The notes beneath the pieces were generated by a model. It had not been told where the DNA came from, searched no databases, and was given only the letters and a program-made list of their open reading frames with translations. From positions 17,045,410 to 17,109,409 of the forward strand of contig CM028329.1 in assembly GCA_016647705.1 (NCBI GenBank): 64,000 nt of DNA, read 5' to 3'. This document shows, piece by piece, positions 25,561 to 35,834 of this stretch; the first letter of the stretch is position 1; the number at the start of each line of letters is the position of its first letter. The position numbers and the translations under genes are program-made. The stretch comes from Eucommia ulmoides. Lineage: Eukaryota; Streptophyta; Magnoliopsida; Garryales; Eucommiaceae.

Positions 25561-27804
25561 ATGATGACAACTCCATTGATGTTTTTCCCAATACATTATA
25601 GTTAACACGCTCCCCCTTATAGAATTGATTTTCTAAGAATTTCATAACATTTATGTGGGAAAAATCAAAGTGCATAAATTTGCAATATAATCATCAAGAC
25701 TATGTGAACCATATGAATTTTCAAGGCAAAAATGCTATATCAACTAAAGCTCATTTCTTATACATTTTTATAGTTACTGGGTATTTATAATCTTGATGTG
25801 ATCAAGTTATGTTGGCAATGTGTGTTCTTCCCATATCCGATGTACCGTATCAAAATTCAAGATTTATAAATATTAACCTATCAAAACATCATATATCTCT
25901 CTCCCATTGTCACCTCAAAAAAGGAGAGGGGGAGGGGAGAGCACAATTTTAATAGAGATTTTGTATTTTTTAATGATGTGATCGCTTGTATATGAATTGG
26001 AATAATCAATATCATCATAATCATTGGTTTTGTTTTTAAAACCTTGTAGATAGAGTCAGTTGAATCAGTTTGTAATTGCTTGTATATGAATTAGAATAAT
26101 TTAAATTATCATAATCATGTTTTTTTTTAAAACCTTATAGACATGGTGAGTAGAATCAATTTTTACACACTTAAAGAGAACAATTTTTTAAAAATGAATA
26201 TGAACCCCTCAAGCCCTTCAAATAATCTTTTGATATGATTGAAAACAATTTTCAACTTTCAATGCACAATTTTAAAAACGACGATAAACAATTTAGTAAT
26301 TGAATTACATAAAAATCATCATGCCTAGCCATATCCAAACTCTTATGATTTTAGAAAATTACTTTTCTGCCATAGGTTTTGTGAAAATGTTGGCTAATTG
26401 ATTGTTAGTGTTAACAAAATCTAATGAGATATAACCTTTTTGAATATGGTACCAAATAAAGTGACGATGAATTTCTTTGTGCTTAGTGAATGAATCTTGT
26501 GTTGGATTCTTACTTAAATATATTTTACTTATCACAGAGAAAAATACAAATGCACATAAATTCTAAAACCACGTAGTTGTCTTATATATAAAACTTGTGC
26601 ACAACACCTACGCTTAAACATGAGATATGAAAGATCAATTTTTGTTCAACTTAAAATAGATGGCAGAAGATACAAGTCAAAGACAGTTGCACGATTTCCC
26701 CCATGTAGAACAATAGAATAGGTGATTATAGACTGGAGAATCCTATTTTCTTAACTTAGAGCCCCAACCTTGCCATCCCTAATATTCATATTTCTTCAAG
26801 CTTTATTAATATTAAAATTTTGCAAGATCCAATAGGAATTGTTTAAAGAGAAAACAACTCCTCTAGGATTCTGAAGAGTGTCAGCAAAATCTTCTAGTGA
26901 CAGTTCAATCTCCACCCCCATTAACATATGAACGATGCCTATCTTCTACAATGGTCAAATTAGAGTAAAACATTTTCAACAATGTGAAAACCAATGATTA
27001 CTTTGTGACAAAAAATAAGTGAAAACCCAATGATTACTTTGTTGTGACAAAAAATCTGTCCACCCTAAACCATTAAACCTCTCCTCAAGATTAATATGAT
27101 TGTTTCTCAAATTTGCAAATTCTATTGGCCTACCACAAACAAGCCTTCGTTTGTTAATATCATCATTAAATTTCTTCTCGTTCTATTTACTTAGAAAATG
27201 AATCTCATCAAAGTCGGGCTTTTCTTGTTTTTCCTTTTTTTTTGCCACTTGCTTAACCTCCACAATTGCGAAATCAAGCAATCAAACTAAGATATTTCTA
27301 ACCTTAATTCACAAACTTGGGAAACCAATAAATTTTATGCAAACTAAGGTTGGATCAAGCACATAAATAAAATCGATCTTACTTGAGATTTGAAGAATCT
27401 TGAATGACTCGGGACTATGCAATCTTTCTACAAAATGCTCAAATCTAACTCAAAAAATGAAGCAAGCTTCGATTTTAATTGAATATGAACAGTCCTAGGT
27501 GGATGAATCTCGGAGAGAAGGTGAAGAGATTTGACGAAATAAAGAAAATGACATAGGTTTAGCAATACATCCGTTGACAGTCGGTTGACCCAAAAAACAG
27601 GTGGTCAACCAACACTTATCTAAAAATCATTTTAAGACCTTACCATATTTTTTCGATCGATCGGTAACCTTAGCAGTCGACCAGATAAACTAAAGTTTAA
27701 TTTATTTATTTTTGTTTTCTTTAGCCTGATTCATATCTCAATTGATCAACATAAATATTTATTTTAAAAAACTTATTTTAAAATATTAAATTAACATATA
27801 CAGC
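25561..27804 (-). mobile_element. E1 body, Transposase_32-like end
   Basis: The stretch at about 26,640-27,200 aligns on the minus strand with 44,471-45,030 of E2, including the phrase GTGATTATAGACTGGAGAAT. There it belongs to the plant Transposase_32-type domain. The stretch 25,600-26,600 has no recognised domain. A 35-bp tandem duplication (ACCCAATGATTACTTTG phrase) lies at 26,990-27,060. A GTCGACC-type motif block lies at 27,560-27,720. The coding remnant is heavily decayed. Confidence 0.55.
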
Positions 27805-28316
27805 TAGGGATGGTCATGGGCCTGGGGGCCCACCCAACCCGAATGGCCCGACCCTATTTTTTTAGGGCTCGGGCTTAGGGTTTAAGCCCACGGGTTAGGA
27901 CTGGGCCTAGGTATTAGGGCCCGATCAAAATTATAGCCGGGCTTGGGCAAGACTAAAAAATTTTAGGCTCGGCCCGGCCCGAAGGATATTTAAAAAATAT
28001 ATGTATATATATACATTACAATACAACCCTAATATTTAGAATATTAGTTTCTTTTAGAAATTATAATTTTAATATTTCTTGTTGGTTTGGTGTTGAATTT
28101 TTTGTATTTATTTTTGAAATGTAAAACAAAAAAAAATAGGGCCGGTGGCCCGTGGGCCGGGCTTTGGGCTTAAATTTTTCTTATAGGACCGGGCTTGGGC
28201 ATAAAATTAAGACCCGATCACCGGGTCGGGCCGAGCTAGGGCCCAACGCTTTTTTTGTAATACACTAGTCTAAGCCCAGCCAGAACCCGGCCCGGCCCGG
28301 CCCATGACCATCCCTA
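27805..28316. mobile_element. GC-rich hAT-like MITE
   Basis: It is 512 bp long with perfect 18-bp terminal inverted repeats TAGGGATGGTCATGGGCC. The interior is rich in GGGCCCGG-type phrases near both ends, with an AT-rich middle. The flanking octamers TATACAGC and CATACAAC agree at 6 of 8 positions with two transitions, consistent with an aged 8-bp duplication of the hAT superfamily. It has no coding capacity. The base composition stands out sharply from the surroundings. It lies inside E1. Confidence 0.8.
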
Positions 28317-28329
28317 CATACAACTACTA

Positions 28330-28619
28330 AATTAAAAATATAAATCTAATTGGTGGGAAAATGCAATTCATTTGTCTCCCTAACAAAATTTATATATTCA
28401 TACTTTCTAACAATCGATCCACAATGACTTTACACACTGGCTTCTTCTGATTTTGAACTTGTACTTGTTTTCTGTGATAATCTTTGGTTTGTCTCCCATT
28501 CTGAAGTTGTGTCTTTCTGAGTTCATTTACTTTATGTCTTTGAATATCATATCGATTCATCCATCTAGGTTCAACAAATCTTCCATCTTTCTTTGCAAAA
28601 ATAATTTTCGTTCATCTTC
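28330..28619 (-). pseudogene. E1 gag-downstream basic region
   Basis: The minus-strand sequence is Lys/Arg-rich and aligns with 45,900-46,300 of E2, downstream of the zinc knuckle. It is interrupted at its right side by the G element inserted at 28,625, with matching CTTGG on both sides. Decayed. Confidence 0.5.
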
Positions 28620-29735
28620 CTTGGTGTAACGACCCGGTTCCCAGGGCTGCCACTCGGTTTCTCCCCTTGGAGAATTAATGCTAAAATCGAACGACCAATA
28701 CTTGATTGTTAATACAATTGAAAACTTTTATGAATACGACGACGATAATTCACAGAATCAATTATCAATATTATTAATAAACATATTAAATTATGTTAAC
28801 TACCACAATGATTCCTCAAATTAATCAAACTAATAAATTATGATAATATTGGGGGTCAATGTGTAAAAAAAACTTTACGAAGAAGATGATGTCACTTACC
28901 TTGCTTTTGATGTCATTCATCCAAATATATAGAAACAGTAACTTTTCAATTATGATATCCAAAAATTTAATTATAATTTCTCAAAGCATATCCAAATATA
29001 TATATATATATATGAAATAGTGACTTTTCAAAATTCCAATTTTGGGACTCCAAATCAAATTTTACAACGTGATGGCAATAATTATAGACATCCAATTTGT
29101 CGATTTTACATCTGAGAAATTTTACAATACGACACCAATAATTATACTCAATTTATCGAGTTAATTTTACAAAAATGAACAATAACGACAATTATTACAA
29201 ATCGCAAATCAAATGAAATTTCAACTAAAATTATTATCATCGTTTCGTTCCTACCGGGCCTGCAATCAAAACTGTGAGGGTTGTGAGCCATCGCTCAGTA
29301 GAATTTCATCTCCTCTAATACGTGTATTTAATTTAATGTAACAAATGAAACACTTTGGCATGATTCCCACATAGTTTTTACATAATCATAATTATTTCAC
29401 AAAATTTAACAGTAAAAATTCAACAATAATAATAACATAAATCACATAATAAAAAAAATTAAATACACTTATTAAAAAAATTAGAAATTCTACCTAAAAT
29501 CCAAGCCGAAATTCAAACTGGAACTTTTTCTAGCTCACGAAAAACATCCAGGATATTATGATTATATTATATATATATATATATAGGAGTTATCAACACA
29601 CGTATATATATATATAGAGTATACTGGAGAGTAAATGTCTTAAAGCCTATCAATACATATATATGTATATATAGTTGTTGTAACTTTGATTAGTTTGATT
29701 ATTATTATTATTATTGTTGTCGTTGTTGTTGTTGT

Positions 29736-31851
29736 TGTTGGCCTAGTAGAATACCCAAGAGGGGGGTGAATTGGGTAATTAAAAATAATCAGAATAAAAC
29801 TTGAATAAATCAAATAATTAATTTTAAGTCTAAATTAATTATTATCTTTATAACACAGTGGAATAATATTATCAATCTATGTGCACATCCAAACAACAGA
29901 AATAACAAAGTACTAATGCAGCACACAAAAGATTTATACTGGTTCACCAAGCTACTCTTGGCTAATCCAGTCCCCCGAGCTCTACGGAGGTCGCACCCAC
30001 TAAAACTAAGATCTCTTTAAAGGTAGGAACCAAACCCACACACCAATTCTTTTACAGGCTCAGAATCAACCTTTTCAATATCATTTTCTTAAATTAAGGA
30101 AGAACCTTTACTTTTTACAAGCAAAAGAATAACCTAATCATTTTTAACACTAAGGCTCAAGAATCAAAACCTCTCACAAACACTCCAACGATCCTTTTCA
30201 CAAGTAAGGACGGAACTTTTACAAATCACTCAAAAACACAATTCTTATTCAGGAATAATCACTACCTCAATCTCTTTACAGGAAGAGACTGAAACCCGAC
30301 TACCTTTGATTAAATACCCCCAATAGTATTTAACTCGTCACAACTCACCAATATAAAAATTGATAAGAAGTAAATCTCACTCGGAGCTTCTACCACCCCA
30401 GATAAATAATAACTCAATTAATATCCCAACTAGTAATAGAAATACGTGAGATACAAAAATATGATTTTAACAAGATATGGGTAGCAAATTGGAATACGTA
30501 ATCAGATTCAATAAATTGTTTGTAAAATTATTTTCCTCAAAAATCATAAACAATTTCTAAGATTAATTTCAAAATATAAAACCAATAAACAAATAATAAG
30601 CAATTTGGAAAGATCTCACCCGGAATCCACCGAAAGAAAACAGTATTGCAATGTAACTTCAAATTGGTAGTAGCAATGATCAGCAAATGATTTTCTCAAA
30701 AAAACTTACTCAATTCTCAATAAGATATCTCTTAGAAAAGCTCACTCAATTGATATATTCTGATATCTCTTGATAATATATGAATTCTCTCTCTTAGAAT
30801 GATTAGTCATAAATAAAAATTCGCAGGTCTATATATAGGAATATGAAATCAGCCTTATAACGGCTAGTTTATATGTGTCATGACAATTAAAAGCTCTTAT
30901 AGACCCCTTACATCATAAGGACTTCATTTAGGTTCAATTCTACTTAAAACATCTTTCAAAACTCTCAATTAAACCCCCAAAGTATTTCTCAATTTTAATA
31001 AATAAGTATAAAATCTATTTCAAGTACCAAATTGAAAAATATTAATATTTAATGAATCATATTAATAGGATTTAATTAGTATATGAACCATATCTTAAAT
31101 ATAGAGAATATTCCCGAAATCTCTCTCAAATCCAAACAAAAAATAGCTACTTTTGAATATAATCTCGGATCAAACAATATCTTGAAACAACACGTTCAGT
31201 CGACTGGGAGATTTAGAATGTAGACAATATAGTTCATCGGTCGACCGTGCAGTTGACTTGTTGATTCAGAGAGTTCTTCATTTTTTCACTGGTCGACCTA
31301 TCAGTTAACCTCTTGATTTAGAGAGTTCAATCTTCTTTCACCGGTCAACCTATCAGTCAACTCCTTGATTCAGAGAGTTCAACCGTCTTTCACCGGTCGA
31401 CTCACCAGTCGACTGTTGTCATTGGATCTCTTCTCTGAATACATTTTTAACTTATTTTCTTTTACGATTTCACCCCCTTTAACCATTTTCTTCTCTTAAT
31501 TAGCTCCACTAATATTCTTATATTCCATTTTTATCATTCAAAATTATTTCTTCTTATTTCACATAGGAGCAAATAATTTAACTTAAACAAAACACATATA
31601 AAAGATAAAATACTTTTTGTGTTATGTGTGTGTTTCTAAATAGGATATTAAGAGTTAAGATTCACCTGAGTTGTTTTCCCTAATTTTTTCAAACTCTTAA
31701 TTCTTCTTCATTATCTTGACATCTTTATTTAGCATCCATTTAATTTGACGTCTTCATTATTGGAACTTTAAATCACTGAAACACTACAATTAAACATTAG
31801 TTTTACCAAAATATCAATACTTAATTGTTCATCAAAATCTTAGGATCAACA
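29736..31851 (+). repeat. Solo family E terminal repeat (complete)
   Basis: This 2.1-kb repeat runs from TGTTGGCCTAGTAG to CTTAGGATCAACA. It is the best complete copy of the repeat. Key blocks are the phrase ACCCAAGAGGGGGGTGAATT at the start, GGTTCACCAAGCTACTC near 29,940, the GTCGACCG block at 31,195-31,430, and the outer end phrase TTGTTCATCAAAATCTTAGG. It sits in a (ATT/GTT)n microsatellite on its left, so the target duplication cannot be read. No coding. Confidence 0.75.
31195..31430. repeat. About 66-bp tandem units with GTCGACC motifs
   Basis: Three to four successive units each contain CACCGGTCGACC- or ATCAGTCAACTC-type motifs and the linker TTGATTCAGAGAGTTC. Part of the E repeat. Confidence 0.75.
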
Positions 31852-32098
31852 ATTATTATTATATTAATGCATATATACACGTGTACACACTACACACAAG
31901 ATCAACATATATGCATTAATATCTTGTGTGTGTGTGTGTGTGTGCAAAATGAGAAAATCGTGGCCTTCATTTTTCCTCCTCCTTATTTTTTTTTCCTTAA
32001 GTTGACATGTGTCATCTTGACACAATTAGAATTTGTTCATGTGTCATCTTGACACAATTAGAATTTGTTTCCTTCCTTTGGAAGGAAACAAATTCTAC

Positions 32099-32100
<2 letters not shown>

Positions 32101-32153
<53 letters not shown>
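32101..32153. repeat. (AT)n microsatellite
   Basis: About 26 perfect AT dinucleotides in the LTR of the G element. Confidence 0.95.
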
Positions 32154-32158
<5 letters not shown>

Positions 32159-32382
32159 TACACTAACTACCTATTGAAATAATAAAAATACTAATTATAT
32201 CTCATAATTTCTTTTTTTTTTTTAAATTAATTTAAAATTAACATTCACTCCCCAAAAATTGTCAAATATAATTTATATCATACAATAAATTTGTAAAACA
32301 ATCCCAAAAATATTAAACTTATATAAAATAATATTTTCAAAAATATAAATTTTTTGGGTATTACAATCTACCCCCCTTAAAT

Positions 32383-33960
32383 AAATTTTGTCCTCAAAAT
32401 TTCATTCAAAACAATATTAATTCAGAATTGCACTGTACTGGTCACTCTCAATTAACCAAGAGTAACCGAAAGTCACCACCATGCTCCCGCTGTACTATTC
32501 TGATAAAAATAACAATAAATATATATACGATCAACAAATATATTTTAAAATATCACGGTAGTCTCACCTAATGCTTTTCTGATACCACCTAACGCTAGTA
32601 GTGGACCAATATCTATCTAAATATTTTATCGGTGTACTGTATTCATAATATAAAAATATTTTATGGATCAAATATTTTTATCAAAATCCATTTTTTAATA
32701 AAATATAGCCACACTGGGCAGTATCCAAGTCCCAACAAAAATATCATCGTAACAGAACAATCGAATTTAAATCAATCTGTCAACTCACTTGTATATAATA
32801 AAATAACATACTTCCTTGTCAGCCATAATATCATTAACCTCACGATCGGGAGTTATAACAGTATTGTAACCTGTCCAACTATATCATCTAAGGTAGTTAT
32901 TAGTGTTAAGGTCATTTAATATCTCTAATGGTAGTAGCCAACACGTGGTATAAACCACCATATCATGATGATAATCATCATCATCATCAACAACATATAT
33001 CAACCACTTGCAGGACTTGTCTTCCTGTCAGGTCATAACATAACGTCCTACAGGATATGCCCTCCTGTTAGTACCAATAACATCCCCCAAGATATGCCTT
33101 TCTATCGAGATCAGACTATGACATAGTCGGATAATAAAAACCACTTCCCATATGTAAAAATTTACTTGATCCGCATAACGGCATAAAATAATCTATTTTA
33201 ATAAACCTTTTCTTTCCATGTTTTAATACAAAAATATAATTTGACAATTTACCTAGAAGACAGTATACTCACCTTATCGGTATACGATCTTCATAATATA
33301 AAAATAATTTATGAATCAAGTATATTTATCAAACACCACTTTTCAAAATATAATATAAATATAACCGCACATTGATCCGAAATAAAATTCCACCGCTACC
33401 ATTGCAATAAAATATGCATTTAAATCCACCAATCAAATCATTTTGATATATAATAAAATACCGTACACATATTTTTCTACGAGCCATAGGATCATTTTAC
33501 TCATGATCGGGAGTTACGACAGTACCATAACCTGTACAACTGTGCCATCTAAGGTGGCTATCAGTGTCAGGGTCATTCAATATCTCCAATAGTAGGAACA
33601 ACATATGGTATAAGCTACCATATCAACAACATAATCAACCACCTGCAAAATTTGTCCTCATGACAGGTCTCAATATATCATAAACATAATCAATCACCTA
33701 TTGGACTTTCCCTCCTGTTAGGACACGAAAACAACGTCCTACTGGACATGCTCTCCTGTAAGGATCAACTACATCTCGCAGGACATGACCTCCTTACGAG
33801 ATGACTATAGCATAGCACGATAAATAAAATCATTTCCCACCTTTTAAAATTTTACTTGATCCATCAATCATCATAAAACTGTCAATTTATCATCAACACT
33901 TTTTTTTTCACAATTTAATATGAAAATATAATTTCACAATTTATATAGAAGACTGCAACC
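32383..33960 (-). repeat. G internal region with a tandem duplication of about 0.65 kb
   Basis: Two successive, diverged copies (about 32,590-33,220 and 33,240-33,870) share the phrases ATGATCGGGAGTTACGACAG, CATCTAAGGTGGCTATCAG and blocks like CAGGACATG with CTCCTG. The single-copy counterpart lies at 8,540-9,260 in the other orientation. No open reading frame of note. Confidence 0.7.
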
Positions 33961-34157
33961 ACCTTTTTAAACCTAGCGTAAATTCTCCTTAGGGAAAAAC
34001 CGCATGACGGGCCTAGAAAATCGAGCCGTAACAGAGTGGTATCGGAGTGGAATTATTAATAATTTTAATTTATTTATAAATGGTGAAATATTTGGGATAG
34101 AATTCTCCTTGGGATGAACCTAATAGCGGCCCTGGGAAATCAGGTCGTTACACTTGG

Positions 34158-35114
34158 TCTAGAAAATTTATCATTCAAACCTGCATGAAAAACTTATTTT
34201 CTAGGTATCCAATTATTTCTGGATCCAATTGAGTAACCATGCAATTGGTAACACCACTTTTCAAGATGACCAATTTTTCCACAATAAAAGCATCTAAAAT
34301 TATTCTAGTGCTTCTTAGGATAATAAAAATTCTATGTAGGAGCACGATACTGATACAAACGCTGAGGAGTTGCCTTAGGGTCTATTGGTTTTTCAAAAGT
34401 TTTTGTTTTTTCAATATTCTTGAATTTATCAATAATCTCATTAAGTTCTTTTTGAATATTTACATGTGATCGTTCCAACGAACTAACATGAACCTGATGA
34501 CCAAAATTTTTCTTGTGCATAAATTCAAGATCATTTTTAAGAATTCAACAATCTTTTTTAATAGAATTTTTTTCACACCTTACATTATTCAATTCAATAT
34601 TTAAAGTCTCATTTAAAATTTCAAGATTTATAGAATTTGACACAGATTGTTGAAGATTTGAAACATCTTATTTTAGAAAAGCATTTTTTTTCTTCAAGGG
34701 AGTCAACTTTTTCAAGAAGAGTGCATAATCTCTGATAGAGCATTTAAAAATTTAGTTATTTTGAAATGCTTGTCTAAATTATTCTTATAAAGAGATTTGA
34801 AATTACTAAACTTTATATTTTCAAAAGTTGCAGTTTTTGTTGAAAGCTTTATTTTTTTTCTTTTCAAAAACATATGTAAGAGTTTTGTTGAAAGCTTTAT
34901 TTTTTTTCTTTCAAAAACATATGTAAGAGCAATCAATTTCTCAGTAACCTTATCATCAGCCTCATTATCACTCTCTCTATCATTCCCATCAACAAAACAA
35001 TGATTATAAAAACAAGTAGGAGATACACATAAAACATTTTCTTCAATGAAATCCATGTGATCGTGTTAGCTAAGATATTAAACCTAATGAGATAAAATCA
35101 GCTCTAATACCAAT
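34158..35114 (-). pseudogene. E1 gag-like region with zinc knuckle and primer site
   Basis: Reading leftward: primer site TGGTATTAGAGCT (35,100-35,112); an open stretch 34,712-35,056 starting MDFIEENVLC with acidic and then Lys-rich sequence and the phrase KLIALTYVFE; a coiled-coil-like Leu/Lys-rich part; and a CCHC knuckle CFYCGKIGHLEKWC at 34,250-34,292. The partner copy in E2 starts MECTEDNVVC and has the phrase TLIALTYDFG. It resembles the middle and end of copia/SIRE-type gag; the usual N-terminal gag domain was not seen in either copy. Broken. Confidence 0.65.
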
Positions 35115-35375
35115 TGTTGGCCTACAAATCTACCCAAGAAGGGGAATGAATTGAATAGTTATAAAGATTTAAACAATTAAATTATTTCAAACACATATAT
35201 TACCCCTAACTGGTTATTATCTTGAATTATAGCGGAAACGTATTTAACTAGATGCACAACCAAACAACCAGAAATAAAAAAAATTGCACAAATGATTTAT
35301 CATGGTTCGACAAGCTAATCTCACTTACATTTAGTCCCCTAAGCTCCACAAGGCTTTCACAATCCACTAATTTAG
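35115..35375 (+). repeat. Family E terminal repeat, truncated right end of E1
   Basis: It begins TGTTGGCCTACAAATC, in inverted orientation to 23,655-25,538. Similarity to 46,876-47,140 is lost near 35,375. Confidence 0.65.
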
Positions 35376-35834
35376 TGTAGATTGTATTTCCTAAATGCTA
35401 AAACACAGACATATATGGTGGCAAAACTCGAGTTTTAGGGGTCGAAATTGAAAGATAAGCCATTAAATAGGGCTTAGAGTAAAGTGTATATATGTTGAAT
35501 GCAAAGATACATTATTGATGTCTAAATTGATTGATTGGCATCATATAGTAATCGACAACAGTAATTTAAAAAATCGTGTTTTTCAACGCATATTTTAAGC
35601 ATTTTATTTCTCATATACATATGTATTTTAACTTTTCCCTTAATATATTTATGGGGTGGGATATTTTTTTGGTCAGACTATTAGAAACAAGGAATGCATT
35701 TTCATAAATTTGTTTATGTTCTCAAAACATTATTTCTGTTTTGGGAATGAAAGCATTTAGGTAGTGTTTGGTTTTGTCAAACTGTTTTACCATTTTTGTT
35801 TACCCTTATTAGTAAACCTTGAAATGTTATTTAA
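35376..35834. other. Unassigned AT-rich stretch
   Basis: No gene or repeat recognised. Confidence 0.4.

Larger units (their letters stand above)
28625..32365 (-). repeat. 3' LTR of the G element, interrupted by a solo E repeat
   Basis: On the minus strand it runs from TGTAATACCCAAAAAATT (32,365) to GGGTCGTTACA (28,625). The E repeat 29,736-31,851 is nested in it. Microsatellites (TA)n at 28,990-29,015 and 29,565-29,585 and a long (AT)n at 32,101-32,153 swell it. Confidence 0.7.
28625..34152 (-). mobile_element. Family G element with inverted U5-type ends, TSD CTTGG
   Basis: This 5.5-kb element is bounded by CTTGG (28,620-28,624 and 34,153-34,157). On the left is a minus-strand 3' LTR (28,625-32,365) with its polypurine tract at 32,366-32,382. 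The interior is non-coding and contains a tandem duplication. The right end finishes GGTCGTTACA, which mirrors the left start TGTAACGACC. Both outer ends are therefore LTR 3' (U5-type) ends facing outwards, instead of one LTR start and one LTR end. Near the right end an LTR end plus primer-like site (TGGTATCGGAG, about 34,035-34,045) occurs on the plus strand. It lies inside E1 and holds a solo E repeat. No gag or pol was found; rearranged. Confidence 0.7.
23655..35375 (-). mobile_element. Element E1: gag- and Transposase_32-bearing element with inverted end repeats
   Basis: Coding remnants lie on the minus strand. From right to left they are: a tRNA-Met-like primer site (around 35,100-35,112), a gag-like region (34,250-35,056) with a CX2CX4HX4C knuckle, a basic region (28,330-28,619), a Transposase_32-like region (about 26,600-27,000), and a polypurine tract (25,541-25,560). 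End repeats lie outside these: left 23,655-25,538, right from 35,115 to about 35,375 (truncated). The two repeats are inverted relative to each other, both with the TGTTGG end facing inward. No polymerase was seen. Continuity across the nested G element is shown by that element's 5-bp TSD. The primer site, knuckle and polypurine tract look like a copia/SIRE-type LTR element; the class is uncertain. Broken and incomplete on the right. Confidence 0.55.
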
